Source: Pelagibacteraceae bacterium AG-404-P08
Lineage (GTDB): Bacteria > Pseudomonadota > Alphaproteobacteria > HIMB59
Direction of reading: 5' to 3'
DNA: 43,425 bases
NCBI GenBank assembly: GCA_003216195.1
Contig: QCJF01000010.1
Coordinates: forward strand, 1-43,425
Positions 8,698 through 17,202 of the stretch are shown one piece after another. How positions within the stretch are numbered: the stretch's first letter is position 1; each line of letters begins with the position of its first letter. The notes beneath the pieces were generated by a model. The model was not told where the DNA came from, made no database searches, and was given only the letters and a program-made list of their open reading frames with translations. The position numbers were made by a program, and so were the translations under genes.

Positions 8698-9134
8698 TAT
8701 TTGATAAATTGATGAATGGCACTGGTAACAACTCCCCATATCTCTAATTCTGTATACTCTGATATTAATATATTTTTATACAATGGGTTTTCAGCTTTTA
8801 GGATAGCAGAGCCATCTGTCTTAATAACTAGTCTTTTGACAGTTAAATTTCCCTCAAATATAGCTATTACTACATCTCTGCTTTTAGCTTCTAAACTCCT
8901 ATCCACAACTAATATGTCACCATCGTTAATTGCAGCATCTACCATAGAATCACCACTAGCTCTCATTAGGAATGTTGATAAGTGATTTTTAATCAATAAC
9001 TCTGATAAGCTTAGGTTATTTTCAATATAATCATCAGCTGGGGATGGAAATCCAGCTGAAACCTTGCACAAAATATAAGGTACAGACTCAAGATTTTTGT
9101 TTTTGTTGGTATTTACTGTGATATTTTTGTTCAT
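8697..9134 (-). CDS. umuD: UmuD, self-cleaving Pol V subunit
   Basis: A 145-residue S24 (LexA-like) peptidase. The self-cleavage site is A27-G28 in SAGFPSPADDY, the nucleophile is S63 in ASGDSM and the general base is K100 in LTVKRL; all three are shifted by a similar amount from E. coli UmuD (S60, K97). RecA-stimulated cleavage would produce UmuD', the activating partner of UmuC. The ATG start is embedded in a GTTC-N7-GTTC direct repeat (9129-9143), the alphaproteobacterial LexA-box form, which is strong evidence for SOS control. The ribosome-binding site is weak. umuC follows with a one-base overlap. Confidence 0.95.
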   Translation of the reverse strand: MNKNITVNTNKNKNLESVPYILCKVSAGFPSPADDYIENNLSLSELLIKNHLSTFLMRASGDSMVDAAINDGDILVVDRSLEAKSRDVVIAIFEGNLTVKRLVIKTDGSAILKAENPLYKNILISEYTELEIWGVVTSAIHQFIK

Positions 9135-9143
9135 ATTTTGTTC
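9129..9143 (-). promoter_or_regulatory. LexA box (SOS operator) of umuDC
   Basis: The plus strand reads GTTC, seven A/T bases, GTTC, exactly the direct-repeat operator described for alphaproteobacterial LexA. It covers the umuD ATG (9132-9134). Bound LexA would block transcription just around the start of the gene. A possible -10 (TATGAT) lies upstream on the minus strand near 9155-9160. Confidence 0.8.
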
Positions 9144-9199
9144 TTTTATAAACTATCATAGACCAGAAAGAAATAAGAAATTTATTAAGAGAGGATTAA

Positions 9200-9472
9200 T
9201 TATTCTTCACTGGATGAATTTATTTTTTGATTAACAATGGCAAGTTGCTCACATAGAGACTTAGTATGAGAGATGAATACATATAAAACCAAATAAAGAG
9301 ATATAAAGATCAATATAAAATCTAAATTAATTAAATTGGGTGTTTTTAGAAAAATCTTATTGATAAGCACAGAACCAATGAAACTGGTAACAAAAGGGGC
9401 TAATCTAGAAAAAATTAGGAAATTACGAATTAGTATGTTCCTTTGACTATATAAATTTGTGTTATCTTCCAT
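9200..9472 (-). CDS. Small two-helix membrane protein, unknown
   Basis: A 90-residue ORF with an N-terminal basic segment, two hydrophobic helices (about 22-42 and 51-68) and a short charged C-terminal tail. I do not recognise the family. It is on the same strand as umuDC and about 65 bases upstream of umuD, outside the LexA box, so it probably has its own promoter. It starts 30 bases from the divergent MOSC gene. The membrane topology and clean boundaries suggest a real gene, but no function can be assigned. Confidence 0.6.
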   Translation of the reverse strand: MEDNTNLYSQRNILIRNFLIFSRLAPFVTSFIGSVLINKIFLKTPNLINLDFILIFISLYLVLYVFISHTKSLCEQLAIVNQKINSSSEE

Positions 9473-9502
9473 ATAAATAAACTAAAGTTAATATATTAGA
9501 AA

Positions 9503-9949
9503 ATGGCTAAAATTAAAGCAATCAATATTACAAATTTAAGTGGTGAGAAAACTTTTTATATAAATCAAGCAATCTTAAATAAAAATAAAGGAATTATTAA
9601 CGATAGATACTATGAAAATTTTAAAAATACTTATGAACAGATAACTTTAATAGAGTCTGAAAAAATTGATATTTTTAATCATAATAGAAGGGAAAAGATA
9701 AGTTATAAAGATTTTCGAAGAAATATTATCACATCAGGAATTGATCTTAATCAAACCATAAATAAAAAAATACAGATTAATGATGCAGTATTAAAGGTTT
9801 ATCAACTTTGTCAACCATGTAAATATCTTCAGAATAAACTGAATATTAATAATTTAGTCAAATTACTTGTTAACAAAAGTGGTGTTTGTGCAGAAATAAT
9901 TAAATCTGGAAAAATTTCTACCTTTGATAAAATTAAAATTATTAATTAA
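9503..9949 (+). CDS. MOSC domain protein
   Basis: A 148-residue protein with a MOSC domain (molybdenum-cofactor sulfurase C-terminal type). Visible hallmarks are the DR pair at 34-35, QITLIESE, the FRRNI motif at 71-75 and the two cysteines of CQPC at 103-106. MOSC proteins handle sulfur or bind molybdenum cofactor; small stand-alone members are found beside many unrelated genes. No Moco biosynthesis genes are nearby. ATG at 9503 follows a TATATT by 5 bases, with no clear ribosome-binding site. Its stop abuts the stop of the convergent AsmA-like gene with no intervening base. Confidence 0.8.
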   Translation: MAKIKAINITNLSGEKTFYINQAILNKNKGIINDRYYENFKNTYEQITLIESEKIDIFNHNRREKISYKDFRRNIITSGIDLNQTINKKIQINDAVLKVYQLCQPCKYLQNKLNINNLVKLLVNKSGVCAEIIKSGKISTFDKIKIIN

Positions 9950-10978
9950 TTATTCCCATATATCAAAAAAGTTTCTTGTTTTACCGGGAGTCAGTATAGA
10001 TAATGGATTGAAAATGAAATCCGTCTTGTTTCCATTTTTTTTTACTTTAAAATCAGCAGCGATAAGACTTTCTTCAACATTTTTTCCAAAGATTTCATTA
10101 ATAATGGGAATATCTTTAAAGTTCTGTTCAAACAAATACAATGGACCATAAGTTCCGTTAACATAAGCTGTTTTTTCTGAAGGATTAGCCTGACCTTTAA
10201 ATGAAAAAGCTACAGTTCCACCTAGCATTTTTGCATGGTCAAAACTGAATATATTCCCTTTTTTACTTACTGGAATTTCTAGGTAATTAAATTCGTCTTG
10301 CGTATTTTGCAATACTGAGAAAATGTCTAACATTCTTGAAGTAAATAATAAATTATAAAATTTAGATTTTTTATCTATACTAAAATCTTTTACCTTAATA
10401 TGTAAATTGTAATCATCAAATTTTCTAAATGATCCTGAACCGATTAAAGCACCACCAATCATATTTTTAGTTATTTTTTGAGCATAGAAAAATTGACCTG
10501 CGTTTTTAGATGATAAGTATATTTGTTTATCACCTTCTTGTGGAGTGATAGATAATTCAAATTCCTTCTTACTATCAAAAAATTGCATTGATTCAAAACC
10601 TTTATCATATAGAAAATTTAATTTGTTAGAGAAAAGAGAGTATTGATCTGAAATTGTTAATTCAGATATTTCCCAATTAAAATTAATTTTTTTTTTTAAT
10701 TTGTCATTTTTTTGAGGTTTTGGAAAAACTTTTTTAAAGTTATCAAAAGATATTTTATCAGTATTTAAGAGAATATAAATTTCATTATTGTGATAATTAA
10801 TAATTCCAAAGTTTCTTTGGCCATTAATTTTTATGTCAAATTTAATTTCTTTTATAGTATTGTTTTCAAAATCAAGATTTATTAAAGTATCATCTTTTTG
10901 ATAACTGAAGTCGTAAGCTAATAAATGAGATGGAATAATAAGTAAAATTAATATTTTAAGTAATGATATTTTATACAT
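9950..10978 (-). CDS. Short AsmA-like (DUF3971-type) exported protein
   Basis: A 342-residue protein with a signal peptide (about residues 1-21, cut near LLA-YD). The C-terminal half has the pattern of the AsmA-like/DUF3971 C-terminal region: [33 protein letters not shown] and the closing [13 protein letters not shown]. Members are usually very large (about 1000 residues or more) TamB/YhdP-like envelope proteins that move phospholipids between membranes; this one keeps only a small part. The start overlaps the prfB stop by 8 bases, so it is co-expressed with mrcA and prfB. Function in lipid transport is inferred from the family. Confidence 0.7.
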   Translation of the reverse strand: MYKISLLKILILLIIPSHLLAYDFSYQKDDTLINLDFENNTIKEIKFDIKINGQRNFGIINYHNNEIYILLNTDKISFDNFKKVFPKPQKNDKLKKKINFNWEISELTISDQYSLFSNKLNFLYDKGFESMQFFDSKKEFELSITPQEGDKQIYLSSKNAGQFFYAQKITKNMIGGALIGSGSFRKFDDYNLHIKVKDFSIDKKSKFYNLLFTSRMLDIFSVLQNTQDEFNYLEIPVSKKGNIFSFDHAKMLGGTVAFSFKGQANPSEKTAYVNGTYGPLYLFEQNFKDIPIINEIFGKNVEESLIAADFKVKKNGNKTDFIFNPLSILTPGKTRNFFDIWE

Positions 10979-12063
10979 TTACAAGTGTTGACTCTAAAAA
11001 CTCAAATATTTCTCCATCTAAAACATTATCTACATTAGATGTTTGGTAATTAGTTCTTAGATCTTTTACCATTTTATATGGATGAAGAACATATGACCTA
11101 ATTTGGTTTCCCCACTCTATTTTTTTTTTATTATTCTCTTCTTTTTTTTTCTCTTTATTTTTTTTTTCTAATTCTATTTCATATATTCTAGATTTTAACA
11201 TCTTCATGGCAGTATCTTTATTTCGATGTTGAGATCTTTCACTTTGACTCTGTACAACAATATTATAGGTCAAATGCGTTATTCTCACAGCACTATCCGT
11301 TGTGTTGATATGTTGCCCCCCTGCGCCTGAGGCTCTATATGTATCAATCCTAAGGTCTTTGTTATTAATTTCAACTTCAATATTCTTATCTATTTCTGGA
11401 TATACCCATACACTTGAAAAACTTGTGTGTCTTCTTTTATTGGAGTCAAAAGGTGAAATTCTAACTAATCTATGAATTCCTGATTCATTTTTTAAATAAC
11501 CATAACTTTTAAACCCGGATATCAACATAGTTACACTCTTTACACCAGCCTCTTCTCCTTTTTGATAGTCTATTATTTTAGACTTATAATCATTTTTTTC
11601 TGCAAAGCGTTGATACATTCTAGACAACATTTCTGCCCAATCTTGGCTTTCTGTGCCTCCAGCCCCGGCGTGTATTTCTAGAAATGCATTACAATCATCT
11701 GTTTCTTTATTAAGAAGTGATTTTATTTTTAATTTTTCACAATGTTTTTTAAGTTCATTTATTTTGTTTACTAATTCATTAATCTCATTATCGTTAAGTG
11801 ACTCGTAAATTTCGAGAAACTCTTTAAATTCTATAAATTGTCTTGAAACAAAATCAAAGTTTTTTATAGAGTCAATATTATGTTTAAGTTTTTCTTGAGA
11901 TCTGTTTATTAAATTTATATCTGCCCAATTATCAGGATTTTTTATTAATTTGTTTAAATCTTCAATTTCTTTCTTAATTTGATCATAGTCAAAGACTCCT
12001 CCTAGTGAGATTTATAAGAGATTCTATCTCTTTTATTAAGTTTAATAGCTCAAATTTATCCAT
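10971..12063 (-). CDS. prfB: Peptide chain release factor 2, with programmed +1 frameshift
   Basis: RF2, which recognises UGA and UAA, made by a programmed frameshift. The first 24 codons run from ATG at 12063 to CTT at 11992; codon 25 is an in-frame TGA (11991-11989). A +1 shift there resumes at GAC (11990) and reads openly to 10971, for about 363 residues. The C-terminal part has SPF (203-205), the stop-codon-reading tripeptide, and GGQ (248-250), the catalytic loop, at nearly E. coli positions. The region before residue 145, including [11 protein letters not shown], translates cleanly, so the gene is intact. Its ATG overlaps the mrcA stop by one base (TAATG). Confidence 0.95.
11988..12003 (-). 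promoter_or_regulatory. prfB recoding site (internal SD plus CTT-TGA-C)
   Basis: The minus strand reads AGG AGG AGT CTT TGA C. AGGAGG (12003-11998) is an internal Shine-Dalgarno sequence placed 3 bases before the slippery CTT, and the UGA followed by C is a poor stop context. This matches the E. coli prfB frameshift element in order and spacing. It provides autoregulation: low RF2 leaves the UGA unread and favours the +1 shift. Confidence 0.95.
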
Positions 12064-14354
12064 TAATTAATTCCACCAATACTCTCAATTTTATTGATAT
12101 CATTTAATATTTCTAGTTGTTCTTTTGTAAAATAGTCAATAATTGAATGTTGTCCATCAGAAATTTCACCCGTATCTTTATCTACTTTTTTTATGATCAA
12201 ATCACTTGGCACTATAAATGTATCATTTTTATAATCATTAAATGAGAGATAATTCTCTATAATTGTTTTAAAAATTGGCAAAGCTACAGAAGATCCGGTC
12301 TCCCTATATCCAATTGATCTAGGCTCATCGTAACCAACATAAACTCCTATTACATATCTTGGAGTAAGTCCGAAGAACCACAGATCTTTACTTTCATTAG
12401 TGGTTCCTGTTTTTCCAGCTATAGGGTAATTAATTTTATTCAGAGACTTACCAGTTCCTCTTTCAATTGCACCTTCAAGTATATTTAGTATTTGAAAAGA
12501 TGTTTGAGGAGATATAACTTTTTCCTTATTTGCCTCTACAATTGGTTTTCTGTAAGATCTGTCATTAACTGAAAATGAACAAAAGTTACATTTAAAATAT
12601 TCGTTATTAATTATTAATTCCCCCTCATTTGAGACAACTTTTTTGATAATTGAAGGTTCGACTAAGTAACCACCATTTAAAAATATTGCATAAGATTTTG
12701 TCAAATTTAAAAGATTGTTTTCAATAGCTCCAAGAAGATTGGAATGAACATCAGTATTTAAGGTTTGATTATAAAAATTTATTTTGTCTAAAAATTCATT
12801 TACAGAATTTAATCCAAGGTCTAAACCAATTTTTAATGTAACTAAATTGTTTGATGTCTCTAAAGCTCTTCTAAATGTTAATTCTCCATGAGATTTGTTG
12901 GAATAATTTTTAGGTACCCATACTGGTAGGTTATTGCCTTGATCTAGAAGAATATTAGAGTCTAATATTTTGGTATTAGGTAAATATTTTTTTGTTTCCA
13001 GGGCTTTAGCGTATATAAATGGTTTTATTGATGAACCTGGTTGTCTATACGCTTGTGTAGCTCTATTAAAATTACTCAAATTATAATTTACTCCACCAAC
13101 CATTGAAACTATATTGCCATTAAATGGATCCATAATAATTACAGAGCCATTAATTTTATGTGACTGCACAACATAAAAAGTGCCTTTTATTTCAGTAACA
13201 AATAAGTAATCATTTAAATTTAAAAAAATATTTGGTGGGATTTTATTTGGACCATATAAATTTGTGTTTTGATCTAAATTAATTGTTTCGCCAGTATTAA
13301 CTATTGACAATTTTATTGTATTAGATTTTTTTTCAATAACTTTTGCGATATTCCAATGATCATTTTCAATTAGTAACATATCTTCTATATTTTCATAACT
13401 ACCCTCCCATTTTCTATATTTTCTCTCAAATAATGCTAAATTATCTATTAAAGACTTTTCTGACATACTTTGAAGGTTTTGGTCTATTGTGGATTGAATA
13501 TAAAATGCGTTTTCATTAAATGAATTTAAATTTAAATAGTTAAATATAAAGTCAGTTTTATAGTCTGATTTATATTTTTTAATATTTCTTGGAGAGAGTT
13601 CGATTTTTAAATTTGAGTAATAGTTGAATTGCTTTAAAGTTATAAATTTGTTAATTTCCATTTGTTTCAAAACATAATTCCTTCTATCTATTGCTCTCTT
13701 ATAATTTTTTTTGGGATCATAATTATTTGGACCTTTAGGTAAAGCAGCTAAATAAGCATACTCATGTATATCTAAATCAAAAATTGATTTGTTAAAATAA
13801 TTATATGCAGCTGAAGCTATTCCATAAGAGCGTCTTCCAAAATAAATTTCGTTTAAATAAAGTTCTAGAATGTATTCTTTAGTATGTTCTTGTTCTATTC
13901 TTAACGATAATATCAATTCTTTAATTTTTCTCGTTATAGTTTGATCTCTATTTAATAATATATTTTTGACTAACTGTTGTGTAATAGTGGACGCACCAAC
14001 ATAATTATAATTATTTTTGGAATAAATATTTTTAATATTAATTAAAAAAGCATTTATGATGCCTTTAAAATCAAAACCTTGATGTTCAAAAAAGGTTTTA
14101 TCCTCTGCTGAAATTATTGCGTTAATCATACTTAAAGGTATGTCGTCGTAGTTAAGATAAAATCTATCTCTGTTTCCTATGTGATACATAAGCTCATATT
14201 TATCATCATAAATTTTAGTTATTTCATTTGGAAAATATTTAGATATATTGTGGTCTGGTAAATCTTGTTGAATATTCCATAGATATATAATCAGTATAGA
14301 TGTACCTAAAATAGAAAGTATAAATATGTACTGTAAATATTTAAAAAGTTTCAT
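12063..14354 (-). CDS. mrcA: Class A penicillin-binding protein 1A
   Basis: A 763-residue bifunctional peptidoglycan synthase. An N-terminal membrane anchor (about 8-27) is followed by the GT51 glycosyltransferase domain with catalytic E84 in AEDKTFFEHQG and the GASTITQQLVKN motif (120-131). The transpeptidase domain has S441 in SSIKP, SNN at 501-503 and KTG at 648-650. It polymerises and crosslinks murein in the periplasm and is a beta-lactam target. It heads an operon with prfB, an order common in alphaproteobacteria, and is divergent from rne across a 54-base gap; the amidase gene amiC often found between rne and mrcA is missing. Confidence 0.96.
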   Translation of the reverse strand: MKLFKYLQYIFILSILGTSILIIYLWNIQQDLPDHNISKYFPNEITKIYDDKYELMYHIGNRDRFYLNYDDIPLSMINAIISAEDKTFFEHQGFDFKGIINAFLINIKNIYSKNNYNYVGASTITQQLVKNILLNRDQTITRKIKELILSLRIEQEHTKEYILELYLNEIYFGRRSYGIASAAYNYFNKSIFDLDIHEYAYLAALPKGPNNYDPKKNYKRAIDRRNYVLKQMEINKFITLKQFNYYSNLKIELSPRNIKKYKSDYKTDFIFNYLNLNSFNENAFYIQSTIDQNLQSMSEKSLIDNLALFERKYRKWEGSYENIEDMLLIENDHWNIAKVIEKKSNTIKLSIVNTGETINLDQNTNLYGPNKIPPNIFLNLNDYLFVTEIKGTFYVVQSHKINGSVIIMDPFNGNIVSMVGGVNYNLSNFNRATQAYRQPGSSIKPFIYAKALETKKYLPNTKILDSNILLDQGNNLPVWVPKNYSNKSHGELTFRRALETSNNLVTLKIGLDLGLNSVNEFLDKINFYNQTLNTDVHSNLLGAIENNLLNLTKSYAIFLNGGYLVEPSIIKKVVSNEGELIINNEYFKCNFCSFSVNDRSYRKPIVEANKEKVISPQTSFQILNILEGAIERGTGKSLNKINYPIAGKTGTTNESKDLWFFGLTPRYVIGVYVGYDEPRSIGYRETGSSVALPIFKTIIENYLSFNDYKNDTFIVPSDLIIKKVDKDTGEISDGQHSIIDYFTKEQLEILNDINKIESIGGIN

Positions 14355-14408
14355 TTCATTAAATAACCAAATTAATTACAAATTATTATATCAAAAGGAT
14401 CTAAAAAC

Positions 14409-16070
14409 ATGTCTAAAAGAATTTTTGTTGATGGCAGCATCAATAGTGAATTATGTATCATCGCAGCAGATGGACAGGAAATCAATTATTTTGACTACTC
14501 AGATGAATTAGCTTCTATAAAAAAAAATAACATATATCTGGGTATAGTATCTAGGGTAGAACCTTCTTTACAAGCAGCTTTTATTGAATTTGGGTCAGAA
14601 AAAAAGGGTTTCTTACCTTTTGACGAAATACATCCAAGCTACTTTAAAATTCCACATGAGGAAAAAATTAATTTCAATGAAAATAGAAAAAATAAAGATG
14701 AAAATGACATAAAAGAAAATAAAAAAAATTTTCTATCGCTTTATAGAAAGTACAAAATTCAAGATGTAATCAAAAAAGATCAAGTGCTCTTAATTCAAAT
14801 TGTTAAAGAAGAGAGAGGAACAAAAGGTGCTGCAATGACTTCATTTATATCATTACCAGGAAGATATAGTGTTTTACTACCCAATAATTCATCTACTGGT
14901 GGAGTTTCAAAAAAAGTTTCTAATCAACTTGACAGAAAAAGACTAAAAAATTTGCATGACAATTTTAATTTACCTGAAGGAATGTCTCTTATAATAAGGA
15001 CTAATGCTATATCTGCTGAAGATGAAGATATAATTGCTGATTTTAAATATTTAAGGAAGTTATGGACTAGGATAAGAGAAGATACATTAAAATCAAAAGC
15101 ACCAATATTAATAACAGAACTTGATACGCCTATAATAAAAATCGCAAGAGATTTTAATCAAAGAATGATAGATGAGATCATTTTTTCTGATTTGAAAACA
15201 ATGAAGTTATACAAAAAATTAGAAAAAGATTTTAGCGTTAAATCAGAAAAGAAAATTTCACACTATAAAGAAAAATTGCCCTTATTTGAAAACTATGGAA
15301 TTAGAAATCCAATCAATAGTCTTACAGAAGAAAATATATATCTTAAATCAGGTGGATATCTAGTTATAAATCCAACTGAAGCTCTTACTAGCATAGATAT
15401 TAATTCTGGGCGATCAACATCTGAGAAAAATATTGAAATTACTGCTTTAAATACAAACTTAGAAGCAGCAGAAGAAATATTTAAACAAGTTCAATTAAGA
15501 AATATAGCAGGATTAATTGTTATTGACTTCATTGATATGAGTATGAATTCAAATAATTTAAAAGTTGAAAGAAGAGTTAGGGAATTATTTTATAAAGACA
15601 GATCTAGAGTTCAGATTACTAAAATTTCACAATTTGGTTTGATGGAAATATCAAGACAAAGAATTGGTCAAAGTATCTATGAAACATTTTATACTAAATG
15701 TGAGTGTTGTAATGGTAATGGCTTTAAAAAGACAAGTTCTATTGTTATTTATAATATTATCTCCACAATAAAAGCTATAGATGCAATTAATAATAAGAAC
15801 GATATCGAGATTGTCTTAGACGATGATTTTTACGATAAAAACTTAAAAGAAATTCAAAGAAAAATAAAACTTATAAACTTATCTTTTAAGGTTAATATTA
15901 TCAAAAAGTCTATACCTAAAGATATTTATGAATTTAACAAAGAATTATTAAACGAAGTAAAAAATAATACAAAAGAGTTAATTAATAAAAATAAAACTAA
16001 TGACATAAAAAAAGATGAAAAATCTTATAGGAGAAAAATTAAAAGAAAAACTATTGATAAACAGAATTAA
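14409..16070 (+). CDS. rne: Ribonuclease E/G, short form
   Basis: A 553-residue endoribonuclease of the RNase E/G family. The S1 domain (GIVSRVEPSLQAAFIEFG, 45-62) is interrupted by a charged insert around 85-115. The catalytic aspartates are D330 (SIDINSGRS) and D373 (VIDFIDM), and the zinc-link cysteines C431 and C434 lie in CECCNG. After the catalytic core only about 110 residues remain, so the long disordered degradosome scaffold usual in alphaproteobacterial RNase E is absent. ATG at 14409 has an AAGGA about 10 bases upstream. The 3' end overlaps the following protease ORF by up to 56 bases. Confidence 0.93.
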   Translation: MSKRIFVDGSINSELCIIAADGQEINYFDYSDELASIKKNNIYLGIVSRVEPSLQAAFIEFGSEKKGFLPFDEIHPSYFKIPHEEKINFNENRKNKDENDIKENKKNFLSLYRKYKIQDVIKKDQVLLIQIVKEERGTKGAAMTSFISLPGRYSVLLPNNSSTGGVSKKVSNQLDRKRLKNLHDNFNLPEGMSLIIRTNAISAEDEDIIADFKYLRKLWTRIREDTLKSKAPILITELDTPIIKIARDFNQRMIDEIIFSDLKTMKLYKKLEKDFSVKSEKKISHYKEKLPLFENYGIRNPINSLTEENIYLKSGGYLVINPTEALTSIDINSGRSTSEKNIEITALNTNLEAAEEIFKQVQLRNIAGLIVIDFIDMSMNSNNLKVERRVRELFYKDRSRVQITKISQFGLMEISRQRIGQSIYETFYTKCECCNGNGFKKTSSIVIYNIISTIKAIDAINNKNDIEIVLDDDFYDKNLKEIQRKIKLINLSFKVNIIKKSIPKDIYEFNKELLNEVKNNTKELINKNKTNDIKKDEKSYRRKIKRKTIDKQN

Positions 16071-17202
16071 ATATATCTTTATATTTGCTCTATTATTCTT
16101 ATTTAATAACCTTTATAGCTATGAAATTATTAGAGATCCTATCTTTGAAAATTACTTTGATAACTTATCTAAAGAATTAGATCTTAACAAAGTTGATGTT
16201 TACCTGGTAAAGAATAAAATACCAAATGCGTTTGTGATAAATGAAAGTATATATTTTACTACTGGATTATTAAAAAAAATTAATAAAGAAGATACACTTA
16301 AAGCTATTTATTTACATGAGTATGGGCATCTTGTTAAAAATCACCTTCAAAGTAAGAAAATTAAAATTCAAAAAACAAATAGTAGAAGTAATTTACTAAG
16401 TTTGTTTTCTATTGGGCTAGCAGTAATATCTGGCAATGCTGATATAGGTATAGGAGCTAGTATTTCTTTAAATAGTAATCTTATAAATGAAATATCTACA
16501 CATTCTATAAATTTTGAAATTGAAGCTGATAATTTTATGATTGACCAAATCAGAAAAAATAAAATAAATACAGATGAATTAATTTCTTTTTTGTATAATC
16601 TTCCGAATACAAAAAATAATTATTTTAAAACACACCCTAATAATATTGATAGAATAAACAATCTTAAAAAGATTGCTTTTAACCAAAGTATTAATTCAAA
16701 CAAGTTTAGTTGGATAAAATCTAAATATTCTAATAATTCTCAAAATAATTTATTTAATGATTTCTTTAAAAATCTTGAAAAAGGAATTTATAATCAAAAT
16801 ATAAAAATAGCTAATATAGATGAATATATTATTCAATATGAAGTTTTTAAAAAAGGAATTTTTTTAAAGAATTGGCAAAATAATTTTGAAAATCTCATGA
16901 ATTTAAATGATAATTCTTTTCTTAAAATAGAATACATAAATTATGTATTAGATAACAATTTTTCTGACAAATATAATTTTATAGAGAAACACAAATATAA
17001 TGAGGATATTATGAATGAATACTATTATTATTACATCTATGGTAAATATTATGATAAAATAAACTATACAAATCTATCAAACTTCTATTTTTGTCAATTT
17101 TTTAAATCGATAAAATCAACAAATAAAGCAGATTTTTTTTGTAAAAAATATGATATTAAAGATATTCCTACTTTAGACAAATCTTATGCCCTATTTAAAT
17201 AG
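16015..17202 (+). CDS. M48-family metalloprotease (BepA-like)
   Basis: A 395-residue exported zinc protease. The HEYGH motif (101-105) and the third ligand region FEIEAD (167-172) define M48; a hydrophobic segment at about 20-36 is a signal peptide or anchor. The residues after 200 look helical and could be a repeat domain, as in BepA/YfgC, which degrades misfolded outer-membrane proteins. The ATG at 16015 lies 56 bases inside rne; TTG at 16054 would give a more normal signal peptide, so the start is uncertain. The stop overlaps dcd by 17 bases. Very A+T-rich with many Asn/Lys residues. Confidence 0.83.
   Translation: MKNLIGEKLKEKLLINRIKYIFIFALLFLFNNLYSYEIIRDPIFENYFDNLSKELDLNKVDVYLVKNKIPNAFVINESIYFTTGLLKKINKEDTLKAIYLHEYGHLVKNHLQSKKIKIQKTNSRSNLLSLFSIGLAVISGNADIGIGASISLNSNLINEISTHSINFEIEADNFMIDQIRKNKINTDELISFLYNLPNTKNNYFKTHPNNIDRINNLKKIAFNQSINSNKFSWIKSKYSNNSQNNLFNDFFKNLEKGIYNQNIKIANIDEYIIQYEVFKKGIFLKNWQNNFENLMNLNDNSFLKIEYINYVLDNNFSDKYNFIEKHKYNEDIMNEYYYYYIYGKYYDKINYTNLSNFYFCQFFKSIKSTNKADFFCKKYDIKDIPTLDKSYALFK

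Noticed and set aside
8698-8739. Longer UmuC start at 8739
   Set aside because: It adds residues not found in the family and lies inside umuD; the ATG at 8697 overlaps the umuD stop in TAATG form and matches the family N terminus.
10971-11630. prfB as a truncated gene or pseudogene
   Set aside because: The upstream sequence to 12063 translates as RF2 once the +1 frameshift at TGA 11991-11989 is applied.
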